DNA of 64,000 nucleotides from JADCGM01 sp943370355 (GTDB lineage: Bacteria > Pseudomonadota > Alphaproteobacteria > Sphingomonadales > Sphingomonadaceae). Within the stretch, counting starts at the first letter, position 1, and the number at the start of each line of letters is the position of its first letter. Shown here piece after piece: positions 55,363 through 62,920 of this stretch. The position numbers and the translations under genes were made by a program. The notes under the pieces are model-generated. The model worked only from the letters and a program-made list of their open reading frames with translations. It searched no databases and was not told where the DNA came from. The stretch is taken from assembly GCA_943370355.1 (NCBI GenBank), contig CALRQP020000003.1:62001-126000 (forward strand), given 5' to 3'.

Positions 55363-56499
55363 TTAGTGTGAAATGGCTTCTGCGTAGGCCCAGTCGAGCC
55401 ATGGGGTCAGCGCTTCGATGTCGGCGGTGTCGACGGTTGCGCCGCACCAGATGCGCAGGCCCGGCGGCGCGTCGCGGTAGGCACCGATGTCGAATGCGAC
55501 GCCTTCCTTTTCGAGCAGCGACGCGATCTTCTTGGGCACCTCGGCATCGGAGGCATGATCGCCGACGATCTTGAGGCACACGCTGGTCGTCGACTGGTTT
55601 GCCGCATCGACAGCGAGATTGGCGACCCACGGCGTCCGCTGCACCCAAGCATCGAGCGCCGCCGCATTGGCGTTCGAGCGCGCGATCAGCCCGTCCTGCC
55701 CGCCGAGGTTCTCCGCCCATTTCAGGGCATCGATATAATCCTCATTGGCCAGCATCGACGGCGTGTTGATTGTCTCGCCCTCGAACAGCCCGGCGATGAG
55801 CTTGCCGCCGCTGGTCATGCGGAAAATCTTCGGCAGCGGCCAGGCCGGCTTGTAGCTTTCGAGCCGCTCGACAGCGCGTGGGCTCAGGATGAGCACGCCG
55901 TGGCCGCCCTCGCCGCCCAGCACCTTCTGCCAGGAATAGGTGACGACATCGAGCTTCGCCCAGGGCATCGGCACCGCGAACACTGCGCTGGTCGCATCGG
56001 CAATGGCGAGTCCCTCGCGGCCATCGGCGATCCAGTCGCCGTTCGGCACGCGCACACCCGAGGTCGTGCCGTTCCAGGTGAACACCACGTCGGTCGACCA
56101 GTCGACGGCCGCGAGGTCGGGCAGTTCGCCATAAGGCGCGGTCACGACATCGGCGTCGATCTTCAGCTGCTTGACCACATCGGTCACCCAGCCTTCGCCG
56201 AAGCTCTCCCACGCCAGCATGGTCGCCTTGCGCGCGCCGAGCATCGACCACAGCGCCATTTCGACCGCGCCGGTGTCGGAGGCGGGGACGATGGCGATGC
56301 GGTGGCTGTCGGGGACCTGCAGGATCTGGCGGGTCATATCGATGGCGAGCTTCAGGCGCGCCTTGCCGAGCTTCGAGCGGTGCGACCGTCCGAGCACTTC
56401 GGTATCGAGGGATGTCGCGGACCAGCCGGGGCGCTTGGCGCAGGGGCCGGAAGAAAAATACGGCCGTGCAGGACGCACGGCTGGCGGGGTGTTCGTCAC
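55363..56499 (-). CDS. serC: Phosphoserine aminotransferase
   Basis: 378 residues, class V aminotransferase fold. FSSGPCAKRPGW, the PLP-lysine segment TYSWQKVLGGEGGHG, and FTWNGTTSGVRVP identify the alphaproteobacterial SerC. It makes 3-phosphoserine from 3-phosphohydroxypyruvate and glutamate. GTG 56499 follows TAAGGAGAGACC, whose Shine-Dalgarno is part of the serC leader hairpin. With serA it forms the serine operon. Confidence 0.95.
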   Translation of the reverse strand: MTNTPPAVRPARPYFSSGPCAKRPGWSATSLDTEVLGRSHRSKLGKARLKLAIDMTRQILQVPDSHRIAIVPASDTGAVEMALWSMLGARKATMLAWESFGEGWVTDVVKQLKIDADVVTAPYGELPDLAAVDWSTDVVFTWNGTTSGVRVPNGDWIADGREGLAIADATSAVFAVPMPWAKLDVVTYSWQKVLGGEGGHGVLILSPRAVERLESYKPAWPLPKIFRMTSGGKLIAGLFEGETINTPSMLANEDYIDALKWAENLGGQDGLIARSNANAAALDAWVQRTPWVANLAVDAANQSTTSVCLKIVGDHASDAEVPKKIASLLEKEGVAFDIGAYRDAPPGLRIWCGATVDTADIEALTPWLDWAYAEAISH

Positions 56500-56552
56500 T
56501 TTGGTCTCTCCTTACAGAGAGCACGCGCCGCGTTGGGACGGCGTGGCCCGCC
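56500..56552 (-). promoter_or_regulatory. serC leader RNA (serC motif)
   Basis: The leader on the minus strand contains CACGCCG-tcccaacg-CGGCG(c)GTG, then TCTCT-GTAAGG-AGAGA, whose loop and 3' arm contain the ribosome site. Alphaproteobacterial serC genes are known to carry a conserved RNA of this layout in the 5' UTR (the 'serC motif'). Position, two hairpins and sequestered Shine-Dalgarno agree with it. The ligand, if any, is unknown. Confidence 0.65.
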
Positions 56553-56556
56553 GGCG

Positions 56557-56584
56557 ATTCTAGTGGCGCAGCCGCGGCTGTCAA
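56557..56584 (-). promoter_or_regulatory. Sigma-70 promoter of serC-serA
   Basis: On the minus strand TTGACA (56584-56579), 16 bases, then TAGAAT (56562-56557). This is an unusually good housekeeping promoter for the window, and it would start transcription just upstream of the leader hairpins. The 250 bases beyond it, to the plus-strand gene at 56834, include an AT-rich block (56640-56760) with nothing else I can name. Confidence 0.65.
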
Positions 56585-56833
56585 ATGAATTTCGGACCGG
56601 ACTTGCCCGCAGGCGACATGTCAAATCAGCGGAAGAATTCGGCAAAACTGCTACCCAATATGAACAGACATTCACAGTAATATAGAATTCCTTTGTGTCA
56701 TGATTGAGTAAATCCGCTCTTCCATGTTTGTTATATTCAGTTCATGCAACAAAGTCCCTGTGCCCTCGTTTGAATTAGCGACCGCCGCCCCATTTGGGTG
56801 ACGGCCGGACGAAACAACGAGACGAGGTGCATC

Positions 56834-57427
56834 GTGCTACGTCAACTGACCTTGGGCCTGACCGCCCTTTCCATCATCGCGGCTCCGGCCGCTGCCTTGG
56901 CGCAGAGCCGCGACGAAGTCCGCGACAGCCGTCGCGACCTGCGCGAGGAACAGCGCGACCTGCGCGATGCACAGCGCTACGGTGACCGCCGGGACGTTCG
57001 CGAACAGCGCCGGGACGTGCGCGAGGCGCGTCAGGAACTGCGCGAGGACCGTCGCGACTATCAGCGCCAGCGCGACTGGCGCCGCGATACCAACTGGCAG
57101 AGCGGTTATCGTAGCTGGAACCGCTACGACTACAATCGGCCCGACCCGCGTTACGGCGCCTATTATGCCGATCGCTATTATCGTGAGGGCAATTATCAGA
57201 CGCGCCGTTTGAGCTACAACGACCGCATTTATCGCGGTCAGGACGGGCGCTATTACTGCCGCCGCAATGACGGCAGCACCGGTCTGGTGATCGGTGCGAT
57301 CGGCGGCGGTGTGCTCGGCAACGCGATTGCGCCGGGCGGATCGAAGACCCTCGGTGCTGTGATCGGCGGGGGCCTTGGCGCATTGCTCGGCCAGCAGATC
57401 CAGCGGGACGGCGCGCGCTGCCAGTAA
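56834..57427 (+). CDS. Exported Arg/Asp-rich glycine-zipper protein
   Basis: 197 residues from GTG 56834 (GACGAGG upstream). Signal peptide LRQLTLGLTALSIIAAPAAA. The mature N-terminus is a ~60-residue highly charged repeat based on RDxRExxRDxR (for example SRRDLREEQRDLRDAQR), predicted to be a single charged helix. A Tyr/Arg-rich region with YYADRYYREGNYQTRRLSYN follows. The C-terminus is a glycine-zipper-2TM-like segment GLVIGAIGGGVLGNAIAPGG then GAVIGGGLGALLGQQ. It resembles RcnB/glycine-zipper envelope proteins; it probably inserts in or lines the outer membrane. Confidence 0.8.
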   Translation: MLRQLTLGLTALSIIAAPAAALAQSRDEVRDSRRDLREEQRDLRDAQRYGDRRDVREQRRDVREARQELREDRRDYQRQRDWRRDTNWQSGYRSWNRYDYNRPDPRYGAYYADRYYREGNYQTRRLSYNDRIYRGQDGRYYCRRNDGSTGLVIGAIGGGVLGNAIAPGGSKTLGAVIGGGLGALLGQQIQRDGARCQ

Positions 57428-57450
57428 TCGCTCACGCGTGACGATCCGAT

Positions 57451-57479
57451 GGCCCCGTTGCCCCCAAGGCAGCGGGGCC
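57451..57479 (+). terminator. Hairpin after the glycine-zipper gene
   Basis: GGCCCCGTTGCC-CCCAA-GGCAGCGGGGCC is a 12-bp stem with one G-T pair, 24 bases after the stop. The tail TCTCATAT is only mildly T-rich, but the stem strength supports termination. Confidence 0.6.
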
Positions 57480-57503
57480 GTCTCATATCTGTCGCTGACG
57501 TGT

Positions 57504-57517
57504 CACGAATGTTCGTG
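57504..57517. promoter_or_regulatory. Palindrome upstream of the LOG-family gene
   Basis: CACGAA-TG-TTCGTG, a perfect 6-bp inverted repeat 38 bases before the LOG gene start. Possible operator. It is not an alphaproteobacterial LexA box (GTTC-N7-GTTC). Confidence 0.3.
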
Positions 57518-57555
57518 TAGGGGGTCCGGCCCGATTTCATAGATTGGCTTGCCGC

Positions 57556-58416
57556 ATGACCCCGTCCGCCCACGTCCCGCCCCGTATTTTCCCGACCGCG
57601 AGCGAGGAAGCCAAGGTCGCGGCGAACACGACGGCGATCGCGCAGACCGAGCATCCGGCCTATAAACTCGCCTATCAGGACACCGATTTCCTGCTCCGCG
57701 ACGAGTTGCGACCGGTCCGCTTCCAGCTGGAGTTGTTGAAGCCCGAGCTGCTGCTCAGCGAGGCCGGCATCGACTCCACCTTTGTGATGTACGGCTCGGC
57801 GCGCATCCCGTCCCCCGAGGAGGCGGATGCGCTGATTGCTGCCGCGACGACGCCAAAGGCGAAGGCGATCGCCGAGAGCCTCGCTGCCAAGTCGAAATAT
57901 TATGATGAGGCACGCAAACTTGCACAGCTGAGTTCGCGAGCTCCGCTCGATGCCAAAGGCGGACGCCAATTCGTCGTCTGCTCGGGCGGCGGTCCGTCGA
58001 TCATGGAGGCCGCCAATCGCGGCGCTGCCGATGTCGGCGCCCCGTCGGTCGGTCTGAACATCGTGCTGCCGTTCGAGCAGCTGCCCAACCCCTATGTGAC
58101 GCCGGGCCTGTCGTTCCAGTTTCACTATTTCGCGCTGCGGAAGATGCACTTCCTGCTGCGCGCGCGGGCCGTTGCGGCCTTCCCGGGCGGGTTCGGCACC
58201 TTCGACGAGCTGTTCGAACTGCTGACGCTCGTCCAGACCGGCAAGGTGAAGCCAATGCCGATCCTGCTCTACGGCAAGGAGTTCTGGACCAAGGTCGTCA
58301 ACTTCGAGGCGCTGGCCGACGAGGGGACCATCGCCCACTCAGACCTCGACCTGTTCCACTTCGTGGAAACCGCCGAAGAAGGCTGGGAGATCGTCCGCGC
58401 CGCCTATGACCTCTAG
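57556..58416 (+). CDS. LOG family (TIGR00730) Rossmann-fold protein
   Basis: 286 residues. The PGGFGTFDELFE motif and the preceding CSGGGPSIMEAANRGA are the LOG-family signature, found in cytokinin riboside 5'-monophosphate phosphoribohydrolases and in pyrimidine/purine nucleotide nucleosidases. The N-terminal ~70 residues before VMYGSARIP are longer than in plant-type LOG. It probably cleaves nucleoside monophosphates. Overlaps the photolyase gene by 11 bp. Confidence 0.88.
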   Translation: MTPSAHVPPRIFPTASEEAKVAANTTAIAQTEHPAYKLAYQDTDFLLRDELRPVRFQLELLKPELLLSEAGIDSTFVMYGSARIPSPEEADALIAAATTPKAKAIAESLAAKSKYYDEARKLAQLSSRAPLDAKGGRQFVVCSGGGPSIMEAANRGAADVGAPSVGLNIVLPFEQLPNPYVTPGLSFQFHYFALRKMHFLLRARAVAAFPGGFGTFDELFELLTLVQTGKVKPMPILLYGKEFWTKVVNFEALADEGTIAHSDLDLFHFVETAEEGWEIVRAAYDL

Positions 58417-59815
58417 CCCGGTAATCATCTGGTTCCGGCAGGACCTTCGCCTCGCCGATCAGCGCGCTGTCGCGGCAGCCTGTGCGGCGGGGCCGGTGGT
58501 GCCGGTGTTCGTGCTGGACGATGAGACGCCGGGGCGCTGGCAGATCGGCGCTGCGCAGCGCTGGTGGCTGCATCATAGCCTTGCGGCGCTGGATGCCGAC
58601 ATTCGCGCGATGGGCGCGCGGCTGTTGCTGTTGCGTGGGCGCGCCGGGTCGGTGATTCCCGAGCTGGCCAAGGCAATTGGGGCGACGCGGGTTCATGCGC
58701 TCGAGCATTTCGAGCCCTGGTCGCGGGTCCAGCAGGCGGAGGTCGGCGCGAAGGTCGATCTCGTCCTGCACGATGGCGTCTCGCTGGTGCCGCCTGATCG
58801 CGTGCGGTCGGGTACAGATGGGCGCTACCGCATCTTTACGCCGTGGTGGCGCGCCCTCCAGCGCATGATGCCGCCTGCGGAGCCGCTGCCCGCGCCCGCC
58901 CGGATTACGATGGCTTCGAACGTGCCCGAAGGGGACGGGCTCGCGGACTGGAATTTTCTGCCTTCAAAACCTGACTGGGCGGCAGGGTTTAGCGAGCGCT
59001 GGACGCCCGGCGAGCAGGGCGGCTGGGCACAGCTCGGCCAGTTTATCGATGTCGCGGCGGATTATGATGTTGGTCGCAACCTGCCGGCCGAGGCTGGATC
59101 GTCACGCCTGTCGCCGCACCTGCACCACGGCGAGCTATCTCCCGCCCAGGTCTGGCATGCTGTCGAGGATTCGATCGGGCGACGGGCAGAGCCCTATCTC
59201 CGCGAGATCGCCTGGCGCGACTTCGCGCTCGGCCTCATCGACCAGTTCCCCGACTATCACGAGCGCCCCTCGCGACCGCAATTCGATCACTTCCCGTACC
59301 GGACCGACGGCCTCGCGGCGTGGCAGCGCGGGCAAACCGGCTATCCGATCGTCGATGCCGGGATGCGCGAACTGTGGACGACCGGCTGGATGCACAACCG
59401 GGTCAGGATGATAACGGCCTCCTTCTTCGTTAAGCACCTGTTGGGTGACTGGCGGGAAGGCTTCACATGGTTTTGGGACACGCTTGTCGATGCCGACCTT
59501 GGCAACAATGCGCTCGGTTGGCAGTGGATCATGGGGTCGGGGGTCGATTCCTCGCCGTTCAACCGGATCTTCGCGCCCGTGACGCAGGGCGAGAAGTTCG
59601 ATCCGGCGGGCGCCTATGTCCGGCGCTGGGTTCCCGAACTGAAGGATTTGCCGGATGCCGTCGTCCACCGGCCCTGGGAGGCGGATCCGATCACGCTGGC
59701 GGCGGCCGGCGTGCGGCTTGGCACGACCTACCCGGAGCCGATCGTGGACCATGCGACCGCGCGAGCCCGGGCGTTCGCAGCCTACGAGGAGGCGATGGCC
59801 GGCGCCCCCGGATGA
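58406..59815 (+). CDS. phrB: Deoxyribodipyrimidine photolyase (DNA photolyase)
   Basis: 469 residues. The N-terminal alpha/beta domain starts VIIWFRQDLRLADQRAV and includes WWLHHSLAALDADIR. The FAD-binding region holds SRLSPHLHHGELSP and the highly conserved DLGNNALGWQWIMGSG, and the Trp electron-transfer path is in the MRELWTTGWMHNRVRM segment. It repairs UV-induced pyrimidine dimers using blue light. It overlaps the upstream LOG gene and lies before the kipF-type stress operon. Confidence 0.94.
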   Translation: MTSSPVIIWFRQDLRLADQRAVAAACAAGPVVPVFVLDDETPGRWQIGAAQRWWLHHSLAALDADIRAMGARLLLLRGRAGSVIPELAKAIGATRVHALEHFEPWSRVQQAEVGAKVDLVLHDGVSLVPPDRVRSGTDGRYRIFTPWWRALQRMMPPAEPLPAPARITMASNVPEGDGLADWNFLPSKPDWAAGFSERWTPGEQGGWAQLGQFIDVAADYDVGRNLPAEAGSSRLSPHLHHGELSPAQVWHAVEDSIGRRAEPYLREIAWRDFALGLIDQFPDYHERPSRPQFDHFPYRTDGLAAWQRGQTGYPIVDAGMRELWTTGWMHNRVRMITASFFVKHLLGDWREGFTWFWDTLVDADLGNNALGWQWIMGSGVDSSPFNRIFAPVTQGEKFDPAGAYVRRWVPELKDLPDAVVHRPWEADPITLAAAGVRLGTTYPEPIVDHATARARAFAAYEEAMAGAPG

Positions 59816-59827
59816 ATCGCCCGGCAG

Positions 59828-59853
59828 GGAACTCATTCGGCGGTCGTAACGTT
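59828..59853 (+). promoter_or_regulatory. EcfG-type general stress response promoter
   Basis: GGAAC (59828-59832), 17 bases, CGTT (59850-59853). This is an exact match to the sigma-EcfG promoter consensus GGAAC-N16/17-CGTT, 63 bases upstream of the KipF-like gene start, in an intergenic gap of only ~100 bases. Confidence 0.75.
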
Positions 59854-59915
59854 CGCTTGCGAACCGTATTCATCGACGAAAGCTGCTAGGCGTGGAGCCG
59901 AGTTGGACGAAACGA

Positions 59916-61421
59916 ATGGGCCGCCCGATGGGGAACATGCCTCAGCCGGTGGCACTGCCGCGCCAGCAATGGTCGCTGATCGCGGGTTTCGCGATTCTGC
60001 TGTTCGTGGGCATCGCGTCGGCGCTGGTCGGCATATCGAGCCGTGCCCAGAATGAAAAAGTGCAGCACACGCTCGACGTGCAAGCGCAGGCAAACCGCCT
60101 GCTGATTGCGCTCATCGACGCTGAAACGGGGCAGCGCGGCTATCTGCTGACCGGTGTGCAGGAATATTATGATCGCTATGCGGTCGGCCGCGACAACAGC
60201 CGGCTGGCTTATGAGCGGCTGCTCGAACTGACCGAGGACAATCCGGGGCAGCAAGCGCAGGTCGTCGCGCTCCAGGTGCCGATCGGCAACAAGCTCGGCG
60301 AACTCAAGCGCACGACCGACCTGGTACGCGACGGGCATGACACCGACGCGGTTGCGATTATTCGCACCAACTATGGCAAGCATGTCATGGACGGCGTCCG
60401 GGCCCGGATCGGGCGCATCGTCGGCGAGGAAGGTCGCCTGCTTGCGGCACGGCGCCGGGATGCGGAGCGGCAGGACAATTGGCTACTGGCGCTGACCGTG
60501 ATCGGCGTGTTCGCAGCAGCGTTGCTCGGTGCCAATGCCATCGGCCGGATGCGCCGCTACTCGGAAGGCCTCGAGGCCGCGAATGCCGCCATTGCCCAAG
60601 TCAATGCCGGCCTTGAAGCGGCCGTAGCCGAACGCACCGCCGACCTGAAGGAGGCGAACGACGAAATCCAGCGTTTCGCCTATATCGTCAGCCACGATCT
60701 GCGTGCCCCGCTTGTCAACATCATGGGGTTCACGAGCGAGCTGGAGCAGGCGCAGAAGGAAGTCGGGCGGCTGCATAGGGAAGTCATCGCAAAAGCGCCC
60801 GACCTGATCACCGACGCGACGCGCGCCGCGGTCGAAGTCGACATGGTCGAGGCCATTGGTTTCATCCGCACATCGACCGAGCGTATGGACCGGCTCATCG
60901 GCTCGATCCTGAAATTGTCGCGCGACGGCCAGCGCAACCTTGCACCTGAACCGCTCGACCTCGCGGTGCTGGTCGGCAATCTCGCACGAAACGTCGGGCA
61001 TCAGCTCGATGAGGCAGGCGGCGAACTGCACATTGGGCCGTTGCCCGCCATCGTCGGGGACCGGCTATCGCTCGAGCAAATCCTCGGAAACCTGATCGAC
61101 AATGCCGTGAAGTATCGCAGTCCACAGCGCCCGCTCCGGGTCGATGTCAGCGGCCACGCGGCGGGTCGCGATGTGGTCATCACCGTCGGCGACAATGGCC
61201 GCGGCATCGCGCCCGCCGATCATGGGCGGGTGTTCGACCTGTTCCGTCGCGCCGGTGCACAGGATCAGAAAGGCGATGGGATCGGGCTAGCCTCGGTGCG
61301 GGCTTTGGCGCGCCGGTTGGGCGGGTCGATCACGCTCGTGTCCGTACTGGGTGAGGGATCGACCTTTACCGTGACCCTGCCCGCCGATGCCGGTATGGCT
61401 GTTGCAAAGGAAAACATATGA
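59916..61421 (+). CDS. kipF: CHASE3-domain sensor histidine kinase (KipF-like)
   Basis: 501 residues. TM1 ~24-44, a periplasmic CHASE3 domain with LIALIDAETGQRGYLLTGV, TM2 around 200-218, a coiled-coil linker, then HisKA with AYIVSHDLRAPLVNI (phosphoacceptor His) and HATPase with NLIDNAVKY, DNGRGIAP and GDGIGLASVRAL. In Sphingomonas melonis Fr1 KipF has this layout, senses salt through CHASE3, and phosphorylates the receiver of PakF. The receiver and PakF-like genes follow with 4-bp overlaps. ATG 59916 is chosen; GTG 59892 is possible. The EcfG promoter suggests positive feedback. Orthology is inferred. Confidence 0.85.
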   Translation: MGRPMGNMPQPVALPRQQWSLIAGFAILLFVGIASALVGISSRAQNEKVQHTLDVQAQANRLLIALIDAETGQRGYLLTGVQEYYDRYAVGRDNSRLAYERLLELTEDNPGQQAQVVALQVPIGNKLGELKRTTDLVRDGHDTDAVAIIRTNYGKHVMDGVRARIGRIVGEEGRLLAARRRDAERQDNWLLALTVIGVFAAALLGANAIGRMRRYSEGLEAANAAIAQVNAGLEAAVAERTADLKEANDEIQRFAYIVSHDLRAPLVNIMGFTSELEQAQKEVGRLHREVIAKAPDLITDATRAAVEVDMVEAIGFIRTSTERMDRLIGSILKLSRDGQRNLAPEPLDLAVLVGNLARNVGHQLDEAGGELHIGPLPAIVGDRLSLEQILGNLIDNAVKYRSPQRPLRVDVSGHAAGRDVVITVGDNGRGIAPADHGRVFDLFRRAGAQDQKGDGIGLASVRALARRLGGSITLVSVLGEGSTFTVTLPADAGMAVAKENI

Positions 61422-61852
61422 ATGCGCATGAACCCGTCGTCATCGTGATGATCGAGGACGATCCCGGGCACGCCCGATTGATCGAGAAGAATGTCCGCCG
61501 CGCCGGCGTCGCCAATGACATCATCCATAAATTGGATGGCACGACGGCGCTCGACTATCTGTTCACCTCGGCGGTGCGCGACAACGGGCCGCTGCTGATC
61601 CTGCTCGATCTCAACCTGCCGGACATGAGCGGTGTCGACATCCTCGCCAAGATCAAGGCGGACGAGAAGCTGAAGCGCGCGCCGGTGATCGTGCTGACCA
61701 CGACCGACGACAAGACCGAAATCCAGCGCTGCTACGATCTCGGTGCGAACGTCTACATCACGAAGCCGGTCGATTATGACCAGTTCAGCCACGCGATCCG
61801 ACAGCTCGGACTTTTCCTGTCGGTCATCAAGGTGCCGGAGACGCACGCTTGA
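61418..61852 (+). CDS. Single-domain response regulator
   Basis: 144 residues, receiver only. Acidic triad E13-D14-D15, phosphoacceptor D64 in LLDLNLPDMSG, switch T94/T95 in IVLTTTDD and K116 in ITKPVDYDQF. It has a slightly longer loop after helix 2, like receivers paired with CHASE3 or phytochrome kinases (Rcp1-like). It lacks the PFxFATG motif of SdrG, the other GSR single-domain regulator, so it is not SdrG. It overlaps kipF (ATGA) and pakF (TTGA) by 4 bp each, and may compete with the PakF receiver for KipF phosphoryl groups. Confidence 0.9.
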   Translation: MNAHEPVVIVMIEDDPGHARLIEKNVRRAGVANDIIHKLDGTTALDYLFTSAVRDNGPLLILLDLNLPDMSGVDILAKIKADEKLKRAPVIVLTTTDDKTEIQRCYDLGANVYITKPVDYDQFSHAIRQLGLFLSVIKVPETHA

Positions 61853-62880
61853 AGGACTGCCGTATCCTTTATGTCGATGACGACCCGCAGCTCCGGCGTC
61901 TGATCGAAAAGACGCTGACGCGGCGCGGTTGCGTCGTCACGCTTGCCGCGAGCGGCGACGAGGGCGTGGCGCTGATGCGCGAGCGAGATTTCGATCTGGT
62001 TGCGCTCGATTACTACATGCCGGGCAAGGACGGGCTGACAACTCTCGCAGAAATGCGTGCGCTGCCGGACGCGCCGCCAGTGATCGTTGTGACGGGCACC
62101 GAGGAAGGGCGCGTGGCGGTCGCAGCCATGAAGGCAGGTGCCGCCGATTATATCGTCAAGGATGTCGGCGGCGTATTTCTCGAACTGCTTGAGTCGGTCA
62201 TGCTTCAGGCAATCCAGGCCACCCGGCAGCGTCGCGCCCGCGAGGCGGCCGAGGCCGACATGCGTGAGGCGCGCGACCGCGCCGAAATGCTGCTGCAGGA
62301 GGTCAACCACCGCGTCGCCAACAGCCTTGCGCTTGTTGCCTCGCTGGTGCGGCTGCAGGCGAAGGCCGTCCCCGATGAAGCGGCGCGAGAGGCGCTTCAC
62401 GAGACCGAGAACCGGATCAGCGCCATCGCCGGTGTCCACCGGCGGCTCTACACCTCCGCAAATGTCCATTCGGTGGAACTGGACGCCTATCTGACCAGCC
62501 TGGTCGAGGAACTCAGCGACTCGATGCGCGCCGCCGGGCGCGACCATGTCGTCGCCATCGATACCGATCCGGTCAGCGTGCCCACTGACAAGGCCGTTTC
62601 GCTCGGCGTCATCGTCACCGAACTCGTGACCAACGCCTTCAAATACGCCTATCCGTCTGGCGAAAGCGGCGGCATCCGGGTCAAGTTGCGTCAATCGGCG
62701 CCCGAACGACTGTCCCTGACCGTCGAGGATGATGGCGTCGGCTGGCGCGGCACCGGCGAACTCAAGGGTACCGGCCTTGGCACGCGCATCGTGCAGGCGA
62801 TGGCGCAGAATCTGCGCGCCCCCGTCGAGTTCGATCCGGCACATCACGGGACGCGGGTGACGCTCAACTTCGCGCTCTAG
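61849..62880 (+). CDS. pakF: Receiver-HisKA_2 hybrid response regulator kinase (PakF-like)
   Basis: 343 residues: an N-terminal receiver (D54 in VALDYYMPGKDG) followed by a HisKA_2/HWE-like kinase with H154 in LLQEVNHRVANSLALVASLV and an ATPase with TELVTNAFKYAYP, DDGVGW and GTGLGTRIVQAMA. This 'hybrid response regulator' layout with no sensory domain is that of PakF, which phosphorylates PhyR to switch on the general stress response. TTG start overlaps the preceding stop. PhyR, NepR and EcfG genes are not in the window. Confidence 0.85.
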   Translation: MKDCRILYVDDDPQLRRLIEKTLTRRGCVVTLAASGDEGVALMRERDFDLVALDYYMPGKDGLTTLAEMRALPDAPPVIVVTGTEEGRVAVAAMKAGAADYIVKDVGGVFLELLESVMLQAIQATRQRRAREAAEADMREARDRAEMLLQEVNHRVANSLALVASLVRLQAKAVPDEAAREALHETENRISAIAGVHRRLYTSANVHSVELDAYLTSLVEELSDSMRAAGRDHVVAIDTDPVSVPTDKAVSLGVIVTELVTNAFKYAYPSGESGGIRVKLRQSAPERLSLTVEDDGVGWRGTGELKGTGLGTRIVQAMAQNLRAPVEFDPAHHGTRVTLNFAL

Positions 62881-62920
62881 GCGATTGTGCGCGCTGTGTG
62901 CGCGTGCGACAGCTATCCCC

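Noticed and set aside
61418..61852. SdrG (FATGUY-type) assignment for the single-domain receiver
   Set aside because: The PFxFATG motif is missing; the corresponding segment is VIVLTTTDD.
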